Below are positions 8,321-15,948 of a DNA stretch of 46,811 nucleotides, one piece after another (the first letter of the stretch is position 1; the number at the start of each line of letters is the position of its first letter). The translations under genes were made by a program, and so were the position numbers. The stretch comes from an uncultured Gemmiger sp. GTDB lineage: Bacteria > Bacillota > Clostridia > Oscillospirales > Ruminococcaceae. Below the pieces are notes generated by a model, which did not search any database, was not told the DNA's origin, and worked only from the letters and a program-made list of their open reading frames with translations. The stretch spans positions 1 to 46,811 of the forward strand of contig CALWNO010000018.1 of the NCBI GenBank assembly GCA_944382785.1, read 5' to 3'.

Positions 8321-8758
8321 ATGGTTCCGTATGCTGCAGACAGCCCGTTCAAAGCAATTTCCATCTTGTACCGCAAGTCTCATATCTGGCTGAACAACGG
8401 ATGTGCCCAGTATGATCTCACTGCGGCCCAGGCAGTGGTCATCATGATCGTGTGTGATTTCAAGGTGCTGACACAGGATGAGATCACAAAGCGCCTTTCT
8501 CTGGATAAAAGTGTGATCGCCAAGACAGTGTCCAAACTGGAAGAGCGGGGGTTTCTGGTGCGCGCCACCAACGCAAAGGACAAGCGCACCTATGATATCC
8601 GTCCCACCGAAAAGGCGTGGACGGTATATCCCTCTATCCGGGATCAGGTGGAGCAGTGCTTTGCCAGAATGACCCGCTCCATGTCCGAAGAAGAAAGAGA
8701 CACTTTCCAGCGTTTGCTGAGCCGGGTGGCACAATCGGTGCTGGAGCAAGAAGGTTGA
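8321..8758 (+). CDS. MarR-family transcriptional regulator
   Basis: A 145-residue winged-helix regulator. The central part (TQDEITKRLSLDKSVIAKTV) is the recognition helix-turn-helix, followed by the wing around ATNAKDKRTYDIRPT, flanked by dimerisation helices. MarR proteins usually repress a neighbouring efflux gene and their own gene and are released by phenolic or other small ligands. Here the neighbour is the divergent MFS transporter, and the intergenic region holds two inverted copies of an 18-bp site. ATG at 8321 follows an AAAGGGGAG ribosome binding site. Confidence 0.92.
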   Translation: MVPYAADSPFKAISILYRKSHIWLNNGCAQYDLTAAQAVVIMIVCDFKVLTQDEITKRLSLDKSVIAKTVSKLEERGFLVRATNAKDKRTYDIRPTEKAWTVYPSIRDQVEQCFARMTRSMSEEERDTFQRLLSRVAQSVLEQEG

Positions 8759-8770
8759 ACCTTATACAGC

Positions 8771-8810
8771 AAAACCCCCGGGATACCAGTTCAGGTATCC
8801 CGGGGGTTTT
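8771..8810. terminator. Bidirectional terminator between marR and the NCS2 permease
   Basis: A perfect 17-bp stem, AAAACCCCCGGGATACC (8771-8787) with its complement at 8794-8810 and a 6-nt loop. A-tract and T-tract flank both sides, so it serves the convergent genes on both strands. Confidence 0.93.
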
Positions 8811-8830
8811 GTCAGATGATGTAGGGAAAA

Positions 8831-10240
8831 TCAGGCTTTCTCCTCAGCCTTTTCTTTAGGCAGCAGCACATTCATGATAATGGCCACAAAGGCGGCGGGC
8901 ACAATGCCGGAACCGCCGAAGATCAGCTGCACTGCCTGGGGCAGCCCGGCCAGAACGGCGCTGTTGGCGCCCAGGCCGTATCCCAGCCCCAGCGCCACCG
9001 AAACAATGGACATGCTACGGGCGGTCAGGGGTTCCCGGGTGATCAGCTGAATGCCGCTCATCACAATGGAAGAGAACATGATCACGGCCGCACCGCCCAG
9101 CACGCTCTGGGGCATGATGGACACGATGGCCGCCAGCTTGGGCAGCAGGCCGCACAGTACCAGGAAAATGGCGCCGCAGGCCAGAGCCGTGCGGTTGACG
9201 ATCTTGGTCATGGTGACCAGACCCACATTCTGGCTGAAAGAGGTGTTGGGCAGCACACCGAACAGGGCGGCAAAGGAGGAACCCAGACCGTCGCACATCA
9301 CACCGCCGGCCAGTTCCTGGTCGGTGGCCTCCCGGCCCATGCCGCCTTCGGTCACGCCGGAAATGTCGCCCACCGTTTCCACGGCCGTCACAATGAACAT
9401 GATCATCACCGGAATGATGGCACGCAGATCAAACACCGGCTTTACCGGCATCAGCTGCGGGATGGAGAACCAGTCTGCCTGGGCCACCTTGTCCCAGTTC
9501 AGCACCCAGGCCTTGGTGTACTCCACACCGTCGGCGGTCACACCGGTGGTGGACAGGAACAGGGGCAGCACAGCGCAGATCACATACCCGCAGATAATGC
9601 CGATGAGAATGCAGGAAGAGCTGGCCAGACCCTTGGCGCCGTGCTTGAGGATCAGCACAATGACCATGACAGCCAGGCCGATGAGCAGGTTTTCCACGGA
9701 GCCGTAGTCCGCGGCGGAGGTGCCGCCGCCAAAAGACCCCACACCCACGCTGATCAGAGAAAGACCGATGGACAGCACCACGGTACCGGTGACCACGGCG
9801 GGGAAGAAGCGGCGCAGCGGTTTGAGGAAGGCGCCCAGCACCGTCTCAAACAGGCCACCCAGAATCGAAGCCCCCATGATGGCTGCATAGGAAACGATTC
9901 CGCCGCCCATGACCTTGACCACACTCTGGAACACGCCGATGAAGCCGGAGCTGGTGCCCATAATGATGGGCACCTTGCCGCCCACAGGCCCGATGGCAAA
10001 CAGCTGTACCAGGGTGACCAGGCCAGCCACCAGCATGGCGTTCTGCAGCAGCGTCACCTGGATGGCCGCAAATTCTTCCGCGCCACCGCCGGCCGCACAA
10101 AGGCTGGTGATGATCAAAATCGGGGTCAGGTTTCCCACGAACATGGCCAGCACGTGCTGCAGACCCAGGGGAATGGCCTGCCGTAGCGGTAGTTTCCCCT
10201 CAAATTCGTAGGGAGTTGAATATTGTTGTGTTTTTTCCAT
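8831..10240 (-). CDS. NCS2-family purine (xanthine-type) permease
   Basis: A 469-residue polytopic membrane protein of the nucleobase:cation symporter-2 family, importing xanthine, urate or another purine with a cation. The family motif appears as FSQNVGLVTMTKIVNR, followed by the PQSVLGGAAVIMF helix; the QNVGL form is closer to PbuX-type xanthine permeases than to UraA uracil permeases. The start at 10240 (MEKTQQYSTPY) is preceded by GGGAGG at 6-nt spacing. An extended -10 and a perfect inverted repeat lie upstream. I see no purine riboswitch, so control is probably by a DNA-binding repressor or activator. Confidence 0.88.
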   Translation of the reverse strand: MEKTQQYSTPYEFEGKLPLRQAIPLGLQHVLAMFVGNLTPILIITSLCAAGGGAEEFAAIQVTLLQNAMLVAGLVTLVQLFAIGPVGGKVPIIMGTSSGFIGVFQSVVKVMGGGIVSYAAIMGASILGGLFETVLGAFLKPLRRFFPAVVTGTVVLSIGLSLISVGVGSFGGGTSAADYGSVENLLIGLAVMVIVLILKHGAKGLASSSCILIGIICGYVICAVLPLFLSTTGVTADGVEYTKAWVLNWDKVAQADWFSIPQLMPVKPVFDLRAIIPVMIMFIVTAVETVGDISGVTEGGMGREATDQELAGGVMCDGLGSSFAALFGVLPNTSFSQNVGLVTMTKIVNRTALACGAIFLVLCGLLPKLAAIVSIMPQSVLGGAAVIMFSSIVMSGIQLITREPLTARSMSIVSVALGLGYGLGANSAVLAGLPQAVQLIFGGSGIVPAAFVAIIMNVLLPKEKAEEKA

Positions 10241-10279
10241 CTTGTTCCTCCCGTTTCGTACTGTATGACAAACAAACCT

Positions 10280-10285
10280 ATTATA
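10280..10285 (-). promoter_or_regulatory. Extended -10 of the NCS2 permease promoter
   Basis: On the minus strand this reads TGGTATAAT (TGn plus consensus -10). No good -35 is seen 17 nt upstream; that position falls inside the inverted repeat 10294-10320. Confidence 0.65.
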
Positions 10286-10293
10286 CCAGAGAA

Positions 10294-10320
10294 TGGCAAA
10301 ACCTCCCACCGGTTTTGCCA
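10294..10320. promoter_or_regulatory. Operator-like inverted repeat upstream of the NCS2 permease
   Basis: Perfect 10-bp arms, TGGCAAAACC (10294-10303) and GGTTTTGCCA (10311-10320), with a 7-bp centre. It lies upstream of the -10 and over the -35 region, so it acts as DNA rather than RNA and is probably a dimeric regulator's binding site. No regulator gene is adjacent. Confidence 0.65.
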
Positions 10321-10506
10321 AAAAGAATGGAAAAAGCGGGATTTTCTCCCTTTTATGCAAGACAGGGCCTCCGCAACGGAAAAATCTTGTTCCGGCTGCC
10401 GGAAAAAGTGCGGAGCAGGGCCAAAAGTAGGAATGTCGGTGGGGGAACCGGCACTGTGTTCATTCAGTCGGTTTCGGTATGGCACAGGAAAAAAGCTCCC
10501 ATAAGA
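10321..10506. other. Non-coding gap between permease promoter and Fe-S gene terminator
   Basis: No gene is supported here. The only structure I see is CTCCGCA (10369-10375) pairing with TGCGGAG (10409-10415) around an inner CGGAA/TTCCG hairpin (10377-10381 with 10390-10394), flanked by GGGCC on both sides. No promoter for it is evident on either strand. Confidence 0.4.
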
Positions 10507-10540
10507 AAACAGGTCTCTGCCCATGGGCAAAGACCTGTTT
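10507..10540 (-). terminator. Terminator of the 4Fe-4S protein gene
   Basis: AAACAGGTCT (10507-10516) pairs with AGACCTGTTT (10531-10540) around the palindrome TGCCCATGGGCA (10518-10529). On the minus strand the hairpin runs into TTTTC just downstream of the gene end. Confidence 0.8.
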
Positions 10541-10553
10541 ATGCTCTCAAAGG

Positions 10554-11237
10554 TTACCCTTCCAGGATACGGCCGTCAATGGAAATGGTGACCACGCGGC
10601 AGGGCAGGGCACGGCCACTGGCAGCCATGGCTTTTTGCACGGCATAGGTCAGACCGCCGCAGCAGGGAACTTCCATGCGCACCACGGTCAGGGAGGCAAT
10701 CTCGTTTTCCCGCAGGATGGCGGTCAGCTTTTCGCTGTAATCCACCCCGTCCAGTTTGGGGCAGCCGACCAGGGTGACCCGGTTGTGCATGAATTCCTGG
10801 TGCATCCGTGCGTAGGCGAAAGCCGTGCAGTCGGCGGCAATCAGCACATCCGCTCCGGCAAAGAAGGGGGCGTTTACCGGTACCAGCTTGATCTGCACCG
10901 GCCACTGCTTCAGGCAGGAAGCCCGGTCGGTGTGCCCTGCCGGGGCAGCTTCGGCCATCTGGTGCATCCGCTGACCGGGACATCCGCCCGCAACCGGTTT
11001 CTGCTGCATGTGCCGTGCCACAGCGGCTTCGTCGTAGGCGGCTGCTTCCCGTTCCACAAAGGTGATCGCACCGGTGGGGCAGGTGGGCAGACAGTCGCCA
11101 AGACCGTCGCAGTAGTCGTCCCGCAACAGTACGGCTTTGCCGTTTTCCATGCCGATGGCGCCTTCATGGCAGGCCCGGGCACAGGCCCCGCAGCCGTTGC
11201 ATTTTTCCTGATCGATATGAATGATTTTCCGAATCAT
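10554..11237 (-). CDS. 4Fe-4S ferredoxin-type protein with C-terminal domain
   Basis: A 227-residue cytoplasmic iron-sulfur protein. The N-terminal ~65 residues carry two cysteine clusters, CNGCGACARAC and CDGLGDCLPTC followed by PTGAI, as in 2[4Fe-4S] ferredoxins; the second has a longer gap between the first two cysteines. The remaining ~160 residues include further cysteines (GGCPGQ, DRASC, ADCTAFA, VGCPKLDG, PCCGG), which suggests an extra metal or redox site. This type is widespread in anaerobic Clostridia, but the partner is unknown. The start at 11237 (MIRKIIHIDQ) has AAGGAG 7 nt upstream. A TATAAT-like -10 is present at 11271-11276 without a good -35. Confidence 0.82.
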   Translation of the reverse strand: MIRKIIHIDQEKCNGCGACARACHEGAIGMENGKAVLLRDDYCDGLGDCLPTCPTGAITFVEREAAAYDEAAVARHMQQKPVAGGCPGQRMHQMAEAAPAGHTDRASCLKQWPVQIKLVPVNAPFFAGADVLIAADCTAFAYARMHQEFMHNRVTLVGCPKLDGVDYSEKLTAILRENEIASLTVVRMEVPCCGGLTYAVQKAMAASGRALPCRVVTISIDGRILEG

Positions 11238-11427
11238 GAGTAACTCCTTGTCTTTTGGATTCTGTGTTTCATTATAGCCCGAATTTCCCGCCGTGGCGGT
11301 TGCACAAACCACGCAAATCAAAAAATGGCGGGCCGCAAGCCTTCCTTCATGCACAAAAGTGACAACTCTGCGCACAACCGTTGTGGAGCAAAATCAACAA
11401 AAATGACGAAATAACGCATATCTGCCT

Positions 11428-11456
11428 TTGCGAAAACCGGATTTTTGTGTTATAAT
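11428..11456 (+). promoter_or_regulatory. Promoter of the CarD-like gene
   Basis: TTGCGA (11428-11433), 17-nt spacer, TATAAT (11451-11456) with TG at 11448-11449 (extended -10). Confidence 0.82.
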
Positions 11457-11486
11457 AAAAACATACAAAAAGAAAGTGGGGGTACC

Positions 11487-11990
11487 ATGTATAACATTGG
11501 GGATATCATCGTATATGGTGAGCATGGAATCTGCCGCGTGGCGGCAGTGGGACCGCTGGACCTGGGCGGTCCCGGCGGACGGTTGTATTATACGCTGCAT
11601 CCGTATTATCAGCCGGAACTGGTGATCTATGCCCCCATTGACAACGAACGCGTGGTGGTTCGCCCGCCCATTACCCGGGAGCAGGCGGAGCAGATCGTTC
11701 ATGAACTGCCGGAGGTTCCCGAACTGGAAATCCCCGACGAGAAGGGCCGTGAAGCCCTGTTCAGTCAGGTGCAGCATGGCTGCGACTGCCGGGCACTGGC
11801 CGGCATGCTGAAGACGCTGTACCATCGCCGGGCACAGCGCCAGCAGAAAGGGCGCCGCGCCACCACCCTGGACGAACGGTATTTCCATGCAGCGGAAGAT
11901 CAGCTGTATGGGGAACTGGCCTTTGCCCTGGGGATGGATCGCAATGAAGCTTCGGAGTACATTCGCACCTGTCTGGGACAGGCCGGATAA
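11487..11990 (+). CDS. CarD-like transcriptional regulator
   Basis: A 167-residue protein with the CarD_TRCF fold. The N-terminal Tudor-like RNA polymerase-interaction domain reads MYNIGDIIVYGEHGICRV, followed by LYYTLHP and ERVVVRP strands; the C-terminal half is a basic helical DNA-binding domain (KTLYHRRAQRQQKGRRATTLDE). CarD proteins bind the RNA polymerase beta subunit and stabilise or modulate open promoter complexes, often on rRNA and stress genes. ATG at 11487 follows a GTGGGGG ribosome binding site. The gene is monocistronic, with its own promoter and terminator. Confidence 0.9.
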   Translation: MYNIGDIIVYGEHGICRVAAVGPLDLGGPGGRLYYTLHPYYQPELVIYAPIDNERVVVRPPITREQAEQIVHELPEVPELEIPDEKGREALFSQVQHGCDCRALAGMLKTLYHRRAQRQQKGRRATTLDERYFHAAEDQLYGELAFALGMDRNEASEYIRTCLGQAG

Positions 11991-12006
11991 ATAAAAACGG
12001 ACAATC

Positions 12007-12049
12007 CCCCGCCAAGGATGAAATTTTACATCCTGGCGGGGCATTTTTT
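12007..12049 (+). terminator. Terminator of the CarD-like gene
   Basis: CCCCGCCA plus GGATG (12007-12020, one bulged A) pairs with CATCC plus TGGCGGGG (12029-12041), followed by TTTTTT at 12044-12049. Confidence 0.9.
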
Positions 12050-12167
12050 GGTGTAAGGGACAAGCCCGGCATATTCATGGCATAAAATGCAAAAACTGAA
12101 AACAAAGTGCTGCTCTCACCCGGCGGGAACAGGACAAAATTGACCCGGAGGAACCCTTTCGCGGCCA

Positions 12168-12196
12168 TTGCTTTTGGGAAAAGTTGGGTGTACAAT
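12168..12196 (+). promoter_or_regulatory. Promoter of the glutamate-cysteine ligase operon
   Basis: TTGCTT (12168-12173), 17-nt spacer, TACAAT (12191-12196). It lies about 70 nt before the TTG start at 12266. Confidence 0.7.
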
Positions 12197-12265
12197 ACCC
12201 ATGTGTATGCCGTGCTGGGCGGAGGACCCCTTCCGCTGCGGCATATACGGAAACAGGAGGGTATT

Positions 12266-13504
12266 TTGGCAAACCTGAGAAGACAAAAGGAGGCCCTGGT
12301 CAACTATTTTGAAGCAGGCTGCAAGCCGGCCGGGAAGATGACCGTGGGGCTGGAAGTAGAACACTTTATTACCAGGGCTGACGGCAGCCCTGTGGATTTT
12401 GAGCAGATCCAGCAGGTCATGCAGGCGCTGCAGCAAACCGGGGATGTGCCGGTTGTGATGGATGGCTCCTATATGGGATTTTACAGCGATGCCTATGGCA
12501 TCTCTCTGGAGCCTGCCTGCCAGCTGGAAATCAGCATTTTCCCGCAGCCCAGCGTAAGCCGCCTGATGGCTGTGTATGAAGGCTTTGCGGCGCGGATGCA
12601 CCGTGCCCTGGCCCAGCAGGGGCTGCGTGGGTACAATCTGGGGTATCACCCCACCCGTCGGGCAGATATGCTGCCCCTCATCCCCAAAAAGCGGTACGAG
12701 GTGATGGACCGCTATTTTCAAAAGCGGGGCCATCACGGCACCCAAATGATGCGAGCCACCGCCTCTACCCAGGTGTCGGTGGATTATTACAGTGAGCAGG
12801 ACTTTGTGCGTAAATATCGGGTGGCCTGTCTGATCGCCCCGCTGCTGGCGCTGCTCACCGACAATGCCCCAGTCTATGAGGCACAGCCTAACCATTCCTA
12901 CAGTGTGCGGACCTCCGTCTGGAGTGATGTGGACCCTGACCGCTGCGGCATTCCGCCGATTTTGATGGACGAGGATTTCGGCTTTGAAAAGTATGCCGAT
13001 TATATCCTGCAGAAACCGCTGGTGGTATCCCGCCGTGGTCCCCGCACTGAAGGGGTGGGCCGCAAGTCTGCCTTTGAGGTGTATCCTTCCGCCATGGGAC
13101 GGGAAGAGATCGAGCATGTGCTGTCCATGTTCTTCTTTGATGTGCGCCTGAAAAGCTATATTGAGATCCGGGTGGGCGACAGTATGCCCGCCCCCTATGT
13201 GGCCGGTTATGCGGAGATGGTCAAGGCTGTTTTGTCCAGTCCGGCAGCGCAGGATGGTATTCTGCGCCATTATGCGGGTGCCACCGTGGAGGACATTGAA
13301 GCGGCGAAGGTAGGGATCTGCTGTAACGGATACAAAGCCCAGGTGTATGGGCGCCCGGTGGCGGATGAGGTGGCCTGGCTCATGGCCCAGGCGAAAAGCC
13401 GGGTGACCACCGCCGAAGGCCGCCGCAACCTGGAACCCCTGGCTGCTCTGGCAGCTCAGAAGAAAACCATCCGAGAAACGGTGACTGACTATGAATCCTT
13501 GTAA
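12266..13504 (+). CDS. gshA: Glutamate-cysteine ligase, GCS2/plant type
   Basis: Predicted to join the gamma-carboxyl of glutamate to cysteine with ATP, the first step to gamma-glutamylcysteine and glutathione-type thiols. The 412-residue protein matches the plant/EgtA-type GCS2 fold: GLEVEHF near the N-terminus (metal/ATP side), LEPACQLEISI, a KKRYEVMDRYF segment, MMRATASTQVSVDY and a TDNAPV...SVRTSVW block. TTG at 12266 is the chosen start, with AGGAGG (12255-12260) 5 nt away. The gene overlaps the ATP-grasp gene by 14 nt and heads a four-gene operon. A true GshB is not seen here, so the final product is uncertain; a ligase for another amine or acid acceptor is possible. Confidence 0.82.
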   Translation: MANLRRQKEALVNYFEAGCKPAGKMTVGLEVEHFITRADGSPVDFEQIQQVMQALQQTGDVPVVMDGSYMGFYSDAYGISLEPACQLEISIFPQPSVSRLMAVYEGFAARMHRALAQQGLRGYNLGYHPTRRADMLPLIPKKRYEVMDRYFQKRGHHGTQMMRATASTQVSVDYYSEQDFVRKYRVACLIAPLLALLTDNAPVYEAQPNHSYSVRTSVWSDVDPDRCGIPPILMDEDFGFEKYADYILQKPLVVSRRGPRTEGVGRKSAFEVYPSAMGREEIEHVLSMFFFDVRLKSYIEIRVGDSMPAPYVAGYAEMVKAVLSSPAAQDGILRHYAGATVEDIEAAKVGICCNGYKAQVYGRPVADEVAWLMAQAKSRVTTAEGRRNLEPLAALAAQKKTIRETVTDYESL

Positions 13505-14822
13505 GAATGCCCTGGCCCTGGATGCCGAATATCTGGAGATGGCCCGCCGTGACCCGGCGGCGCTGCGTCATGATTTTGACGCCATTGTGGCGTACATGAA
13601 GCAGTCCACCGCCATCCACCATGGGGAATACGTGCGGACCTGCTTCAAACCCAAGCTGCTGACCGAGTCTCAGTTTGCCTGTATCAAGGCGGACATGGAG
13701 GTTCTGTATTCCATCTTCGCCCGGGTGATGGATGCCTATGAAACGGACCCTTCCTACCGGGCATTGTTCGGCTTTGATCCCCGGGTTGAGGAGCTGATCC
13801 TGCGGTCCAACCGGGCGCCGTCGCTGCTTCCCATGGCCCGCATTGATTTCTTCTATAACGAGGAAACCGGGGCATATACTTTTTGTGAGTTCAACACCGA
13901 CGGCGCCAGCGCCATGAACGAGGACCGGGAGCTGCACAATGCCCAGCGGCTTTCGGGGGTGTACCGGGCGTTTACCCAGGCGCACAAGACCCGGCGCTGC
14001 GAACTTTTTGACAGCTGGGTGGAGAACATGCGGCGCATCTGGCAGCGGGCCGGCGGCCATGATATCCCCCGGGTTGCCATTGTGGATTACATGGAATGCG
14101 GTACCGTCAATGAGTTTGAAATTTTCCGGCAGCACTTTGAACAGGCGGGCATCCCGGCGGAAGTCTGCGATGTGCGGGCGCTGCGGTATGACGGCCATGT
14201 TCTGACGGGCCCGGCAGGGCAAAAGATCGATATGATCTACCGTCGGGCCGTGACCAGTGATGTGCTCAACCATTATGAGGAAAGCACCGCCCTGCTGCAG
14301 GCTGCCCGGGACGGAGCGGTGCTGCTGGTGGGAGATTTCCACACCCAGATCGTGCACAACAAGGAGCTGTTCCGTGTGCTGCATCTGTCCCGTACTATGG
14401 AGATGCTCACCCCGAAGCAGAGGGAGTATATTAAGGCCCATGTGCCCTACACGGCGGAATTTTCCGCCCGGCACCTGCCCATGGTGCTGGAGGACAAGGA
14501 TCGCTGGATTCTCAAACCCACCGATTCTTATGGCTCCCGGGGGGTATATGCAGGGGTGGAATACGACGCCGATCGTTGGGCCGAGGTGGTGCGCGGCGTG
14601 CCTCAGACCGGATATCTGCTGCAGGAATTCCACACCCCCTATGTGACCGAAAACTACGGCCTGAACGGGGAAGAATTCGGCCTGAACCGGTATTATAACC
14701 TGACCGGGATCTACACCTATGACGGGGTGGCCCAGGGGGTGTATTCCCGGGTGTCCCTCACCCCCATCATCTCTTCCCAGTACAGTGAAAAAACCTTGCC
14801 CACCCTGCTTGTGGCGGATTGA
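13491..14822 (+). CDS. Glutathionylspermidine-synthetase-like ATP-grasp ligase
   Basis: A 443-residue protein with the architecture of the GSP_synth/ATP-grasp amide ligases. RIDFFYNEETGAYTFCEFNTDG (about 114-135, read as two adjacent strands) resembles the metal-binding E-x-N segment of that family. A late block, RWILKPTDSYGSRGVYAG then YLLQEFHTPY, supplies the nucleotide-binding lysine, glycine loop and hinge glutamate. Such enzymes use ATP to ligate a carboxylate to an amine. Its start lies inside the end of the glutamate-cysteine ligase gene, so the two are translationally coupled and probably act in sequence. The acceptor (glycine, polyamine or other) cannot be told. The family is my recognition; the pathway is inference. 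Confidence 0.65.
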   Translation: MNPCKNALALDAEYLEMARRDPAALRHDFDAIVAYMKQSTAIHHGEYVRTCFKPKLLTESQFACIKADMEVLYSIFARVMDAYETDPSYRALFGFDPRVEELILRSNRAPSLLPMARIDFFYNEETGAYTFCEFNTDGASAMNEDRELHNAQRLSGVYRAFTQAHKTRRCELFDSWVENMRRIWQRAGGHDIPRVAIVDYMECGTVNEFEIFRQHFEQAGIPAEVCDVRALRYDGHVLTGPAGQKIDMIYRRAVTSDVLNHYEESTALLQAARDGAVLLVGDFHTQIVHNKELFRVLHLSRTMEMLTPKQREYIKAHVPYTAEFSARHLPMVLEDKDRWILKPTDSYGSRGVYAGVEYDADRWAEVVRGVPQTGYLLQEFHTPYVTENYGLNGEEFGLNRYYNLTGIYTYDGVAQGVYSRVSLTPIISSQYSEKTLPTLLVAD

Positions 14823-14891
14823 TGAATGACAGACCCGGATTCTGCGGATACTAGCCAAAACACCGAGCTGATCGGGAAAGGGGCGCAGTTC

Positions 14892-15413
14892 ATGCGGGAA
14901 ACATCTTACCATGCCATTCTGACGGAAATGACGGTGCGTGCTCTGTGGGAGACGCAGAACGTCATTGATTGCATCCCGGACGAACTGTGGGATAAACCTT
15001 ACGGCGGTGCACCGCTGTGGCAGCATGTCTATCATCTGTTGCACGGTCTGGATCAATGGTTTATCAATCCACGGGACCAGGACTTTGTGGAACCGCCCAT
15101 CCATACGCCCTTGCTGCAGGATCTGGCCATCTATCCGGCCACCCACCTGAACCGCCGCCAGATCAATGACTATTTTCATACCATCAAGGCGAAGCTCTCG
15201 CTGTATCTGCCGGCGCTGCACGATGAGGACCTTCTGCAGCGCCCGGAAGGGTGCGAGTGGACCCGTATGACCTTGATTCTGGCCCAGTACCGGCATCTGC
15301 ACCTGCACCTGGGGATGCTGATGGGTTTTATACAGGCGGCCACCGGTCTGTGTCCGCGGGTGCTGGATCTGGGCACCGAGATCCCGCTGGGACCCTATGA
15401 CCCTTATGAGTAA
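14892..15413 (+). CDS. DinB/YfiT-like putative metalloprotein
   Basis: A 173-residue four-helix-bundle protein of the DinB superfamily. H48 (in HVYHLLHGLDQWF) and the H135-x3-H139 pair (HLHLHLG) are in the right places for the superfamily's three-histidine metal site. Members include thiol S-transferases for bacillithiol and mycothiol, as well as damage-inducible proteins of unknown activity. I chose ATG at 14892, with AAAGGGG at 14877-14883 and 8-nt spacing; an in-frame ATG at 14826 would add 22 residues but has no ribosome binding site. Directly downstream of two ATP-dependent ligases, it could be a thiol-dependent transferase. That role is inference. Confidence 0.68.
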   Translation: MRETSYHAILTEMTVRALWETQNVIDCIPDELWDKPYGGAPLWQHVYHLLHGLDQWFINPRDQDFVEPPIHTPLLQDLAIYPATHLNRRQINDYFHTIKAKLSLYLPALHDEDLLQRPEGCEWTRMTLILAQYRHLHLHLGMLMGFIQAATGLCPRVLDLGTEIPLGPYDPYE

Positions 15414-15431
15414 GGAAAGGATGTTTGCAAG

Positions 15432-15899
15432 ATGAAACGCCTGCTGTGTCTGGTGCTGTCCGTGCTGTTGCCGGCGGTTTTTCTGTGTGGCTGTAAAAAG
15501 CAGGAACCGGAAGTCACCTGGCAGACCACGCTGCCCAACACGGGGGTCACCATGACGGTGGCCGGTGGGGAAGTGACCCAGTCTACCACCCTTCTGTATC
15601 CGGACGACGGCACCCAGAATTGCTGGGAGGAACCGCTGTTGACGGTACCGGCCGTTCCCACACTGACCTGGGAGGGGGTGGAACCGGAAGACGTTCAGAT
15701 CGTGTTTGTCTTTGCCTGGGACAACTGCTACCGCGTATACAAAACATCCAGCCCTATCGACAAGGTGGACTATTGTCTGGAAGATTCGGAACCGGGGACG
15801 GTGCGGTACCGGTTTGATACATCCTATTGCTTTATGATCACGGTGACAACGGAACAGGGAAGCGACGAGTTTATCCTGGACTGCCGCCGGGATATCTGA
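15432..15899 (+). CDS. Small lipoprotein of unknown function
   Basis: A 155-residue secreted lipoprotein. Residues 1-20 form a signal peptide with a lipobox LCGC, so it should be acylated on Cys20 and anchored to the outer face of the membrane. The mature part (KKQEPEVTWQTTLPNTGV...) is acidic, probably beta-rich, and contains three further Cys-containing segments (QNCWEE, DNCYRVY, DYCLED). I recognise no family. It follows the DinB-like gene by 18 nt and is the last gene before a strong terminator, so it is probably part of the same operon. Confidence 0.75.
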   Translation: MKRLLCLVLSVLLPAVFLCGCKKQEPEVTWQTTLPNTGVTMTVAGGEVTQSTTLLYPDDGTQNCWEEPLLTVPAVPTLTWEGVEPEDVQIVFVFAWDNCYRVYKTSSPIDKVDYCLEDSEPGTVRYRFDTSYCFMITVTTEQGSDEFILDCRRDI

Positions 15900-15901
15900 T
15901 G

Positions 15902-15937
15902 AAAAGAGGCCCGACCGGGTAAGGTCGGGCCTCTTTT
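15902..15937. terminator. Bidirectional terminator between lipoprotein and MscS genes
   Basis: Perfect 15-bp stem: AAAAGAGGCCCGACC (15902-15916), loop of 6, and its complement at 15923-15937 ending in TTTT. It serves convergent genes. Confidence 0.93.
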
Positions 15938-15948
15938 GCGGTTGAGGA

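Noticed and set aside
10241-10553. Possible purine riboswitch upstream of the NCS2 permease
   Set aside because: The conserved core (TATA..., GTTTCTAC loop) is absent; the -10 lies only about 40 nt before the start codon, leaving no room for an aptamer.
10216-10647. 143-residue plus-strand open frame between permease and ferredoxin genes
   Set aside because: It overlaps the permease start, the inverted repeat and a terminator; no ribosome binding site or family.
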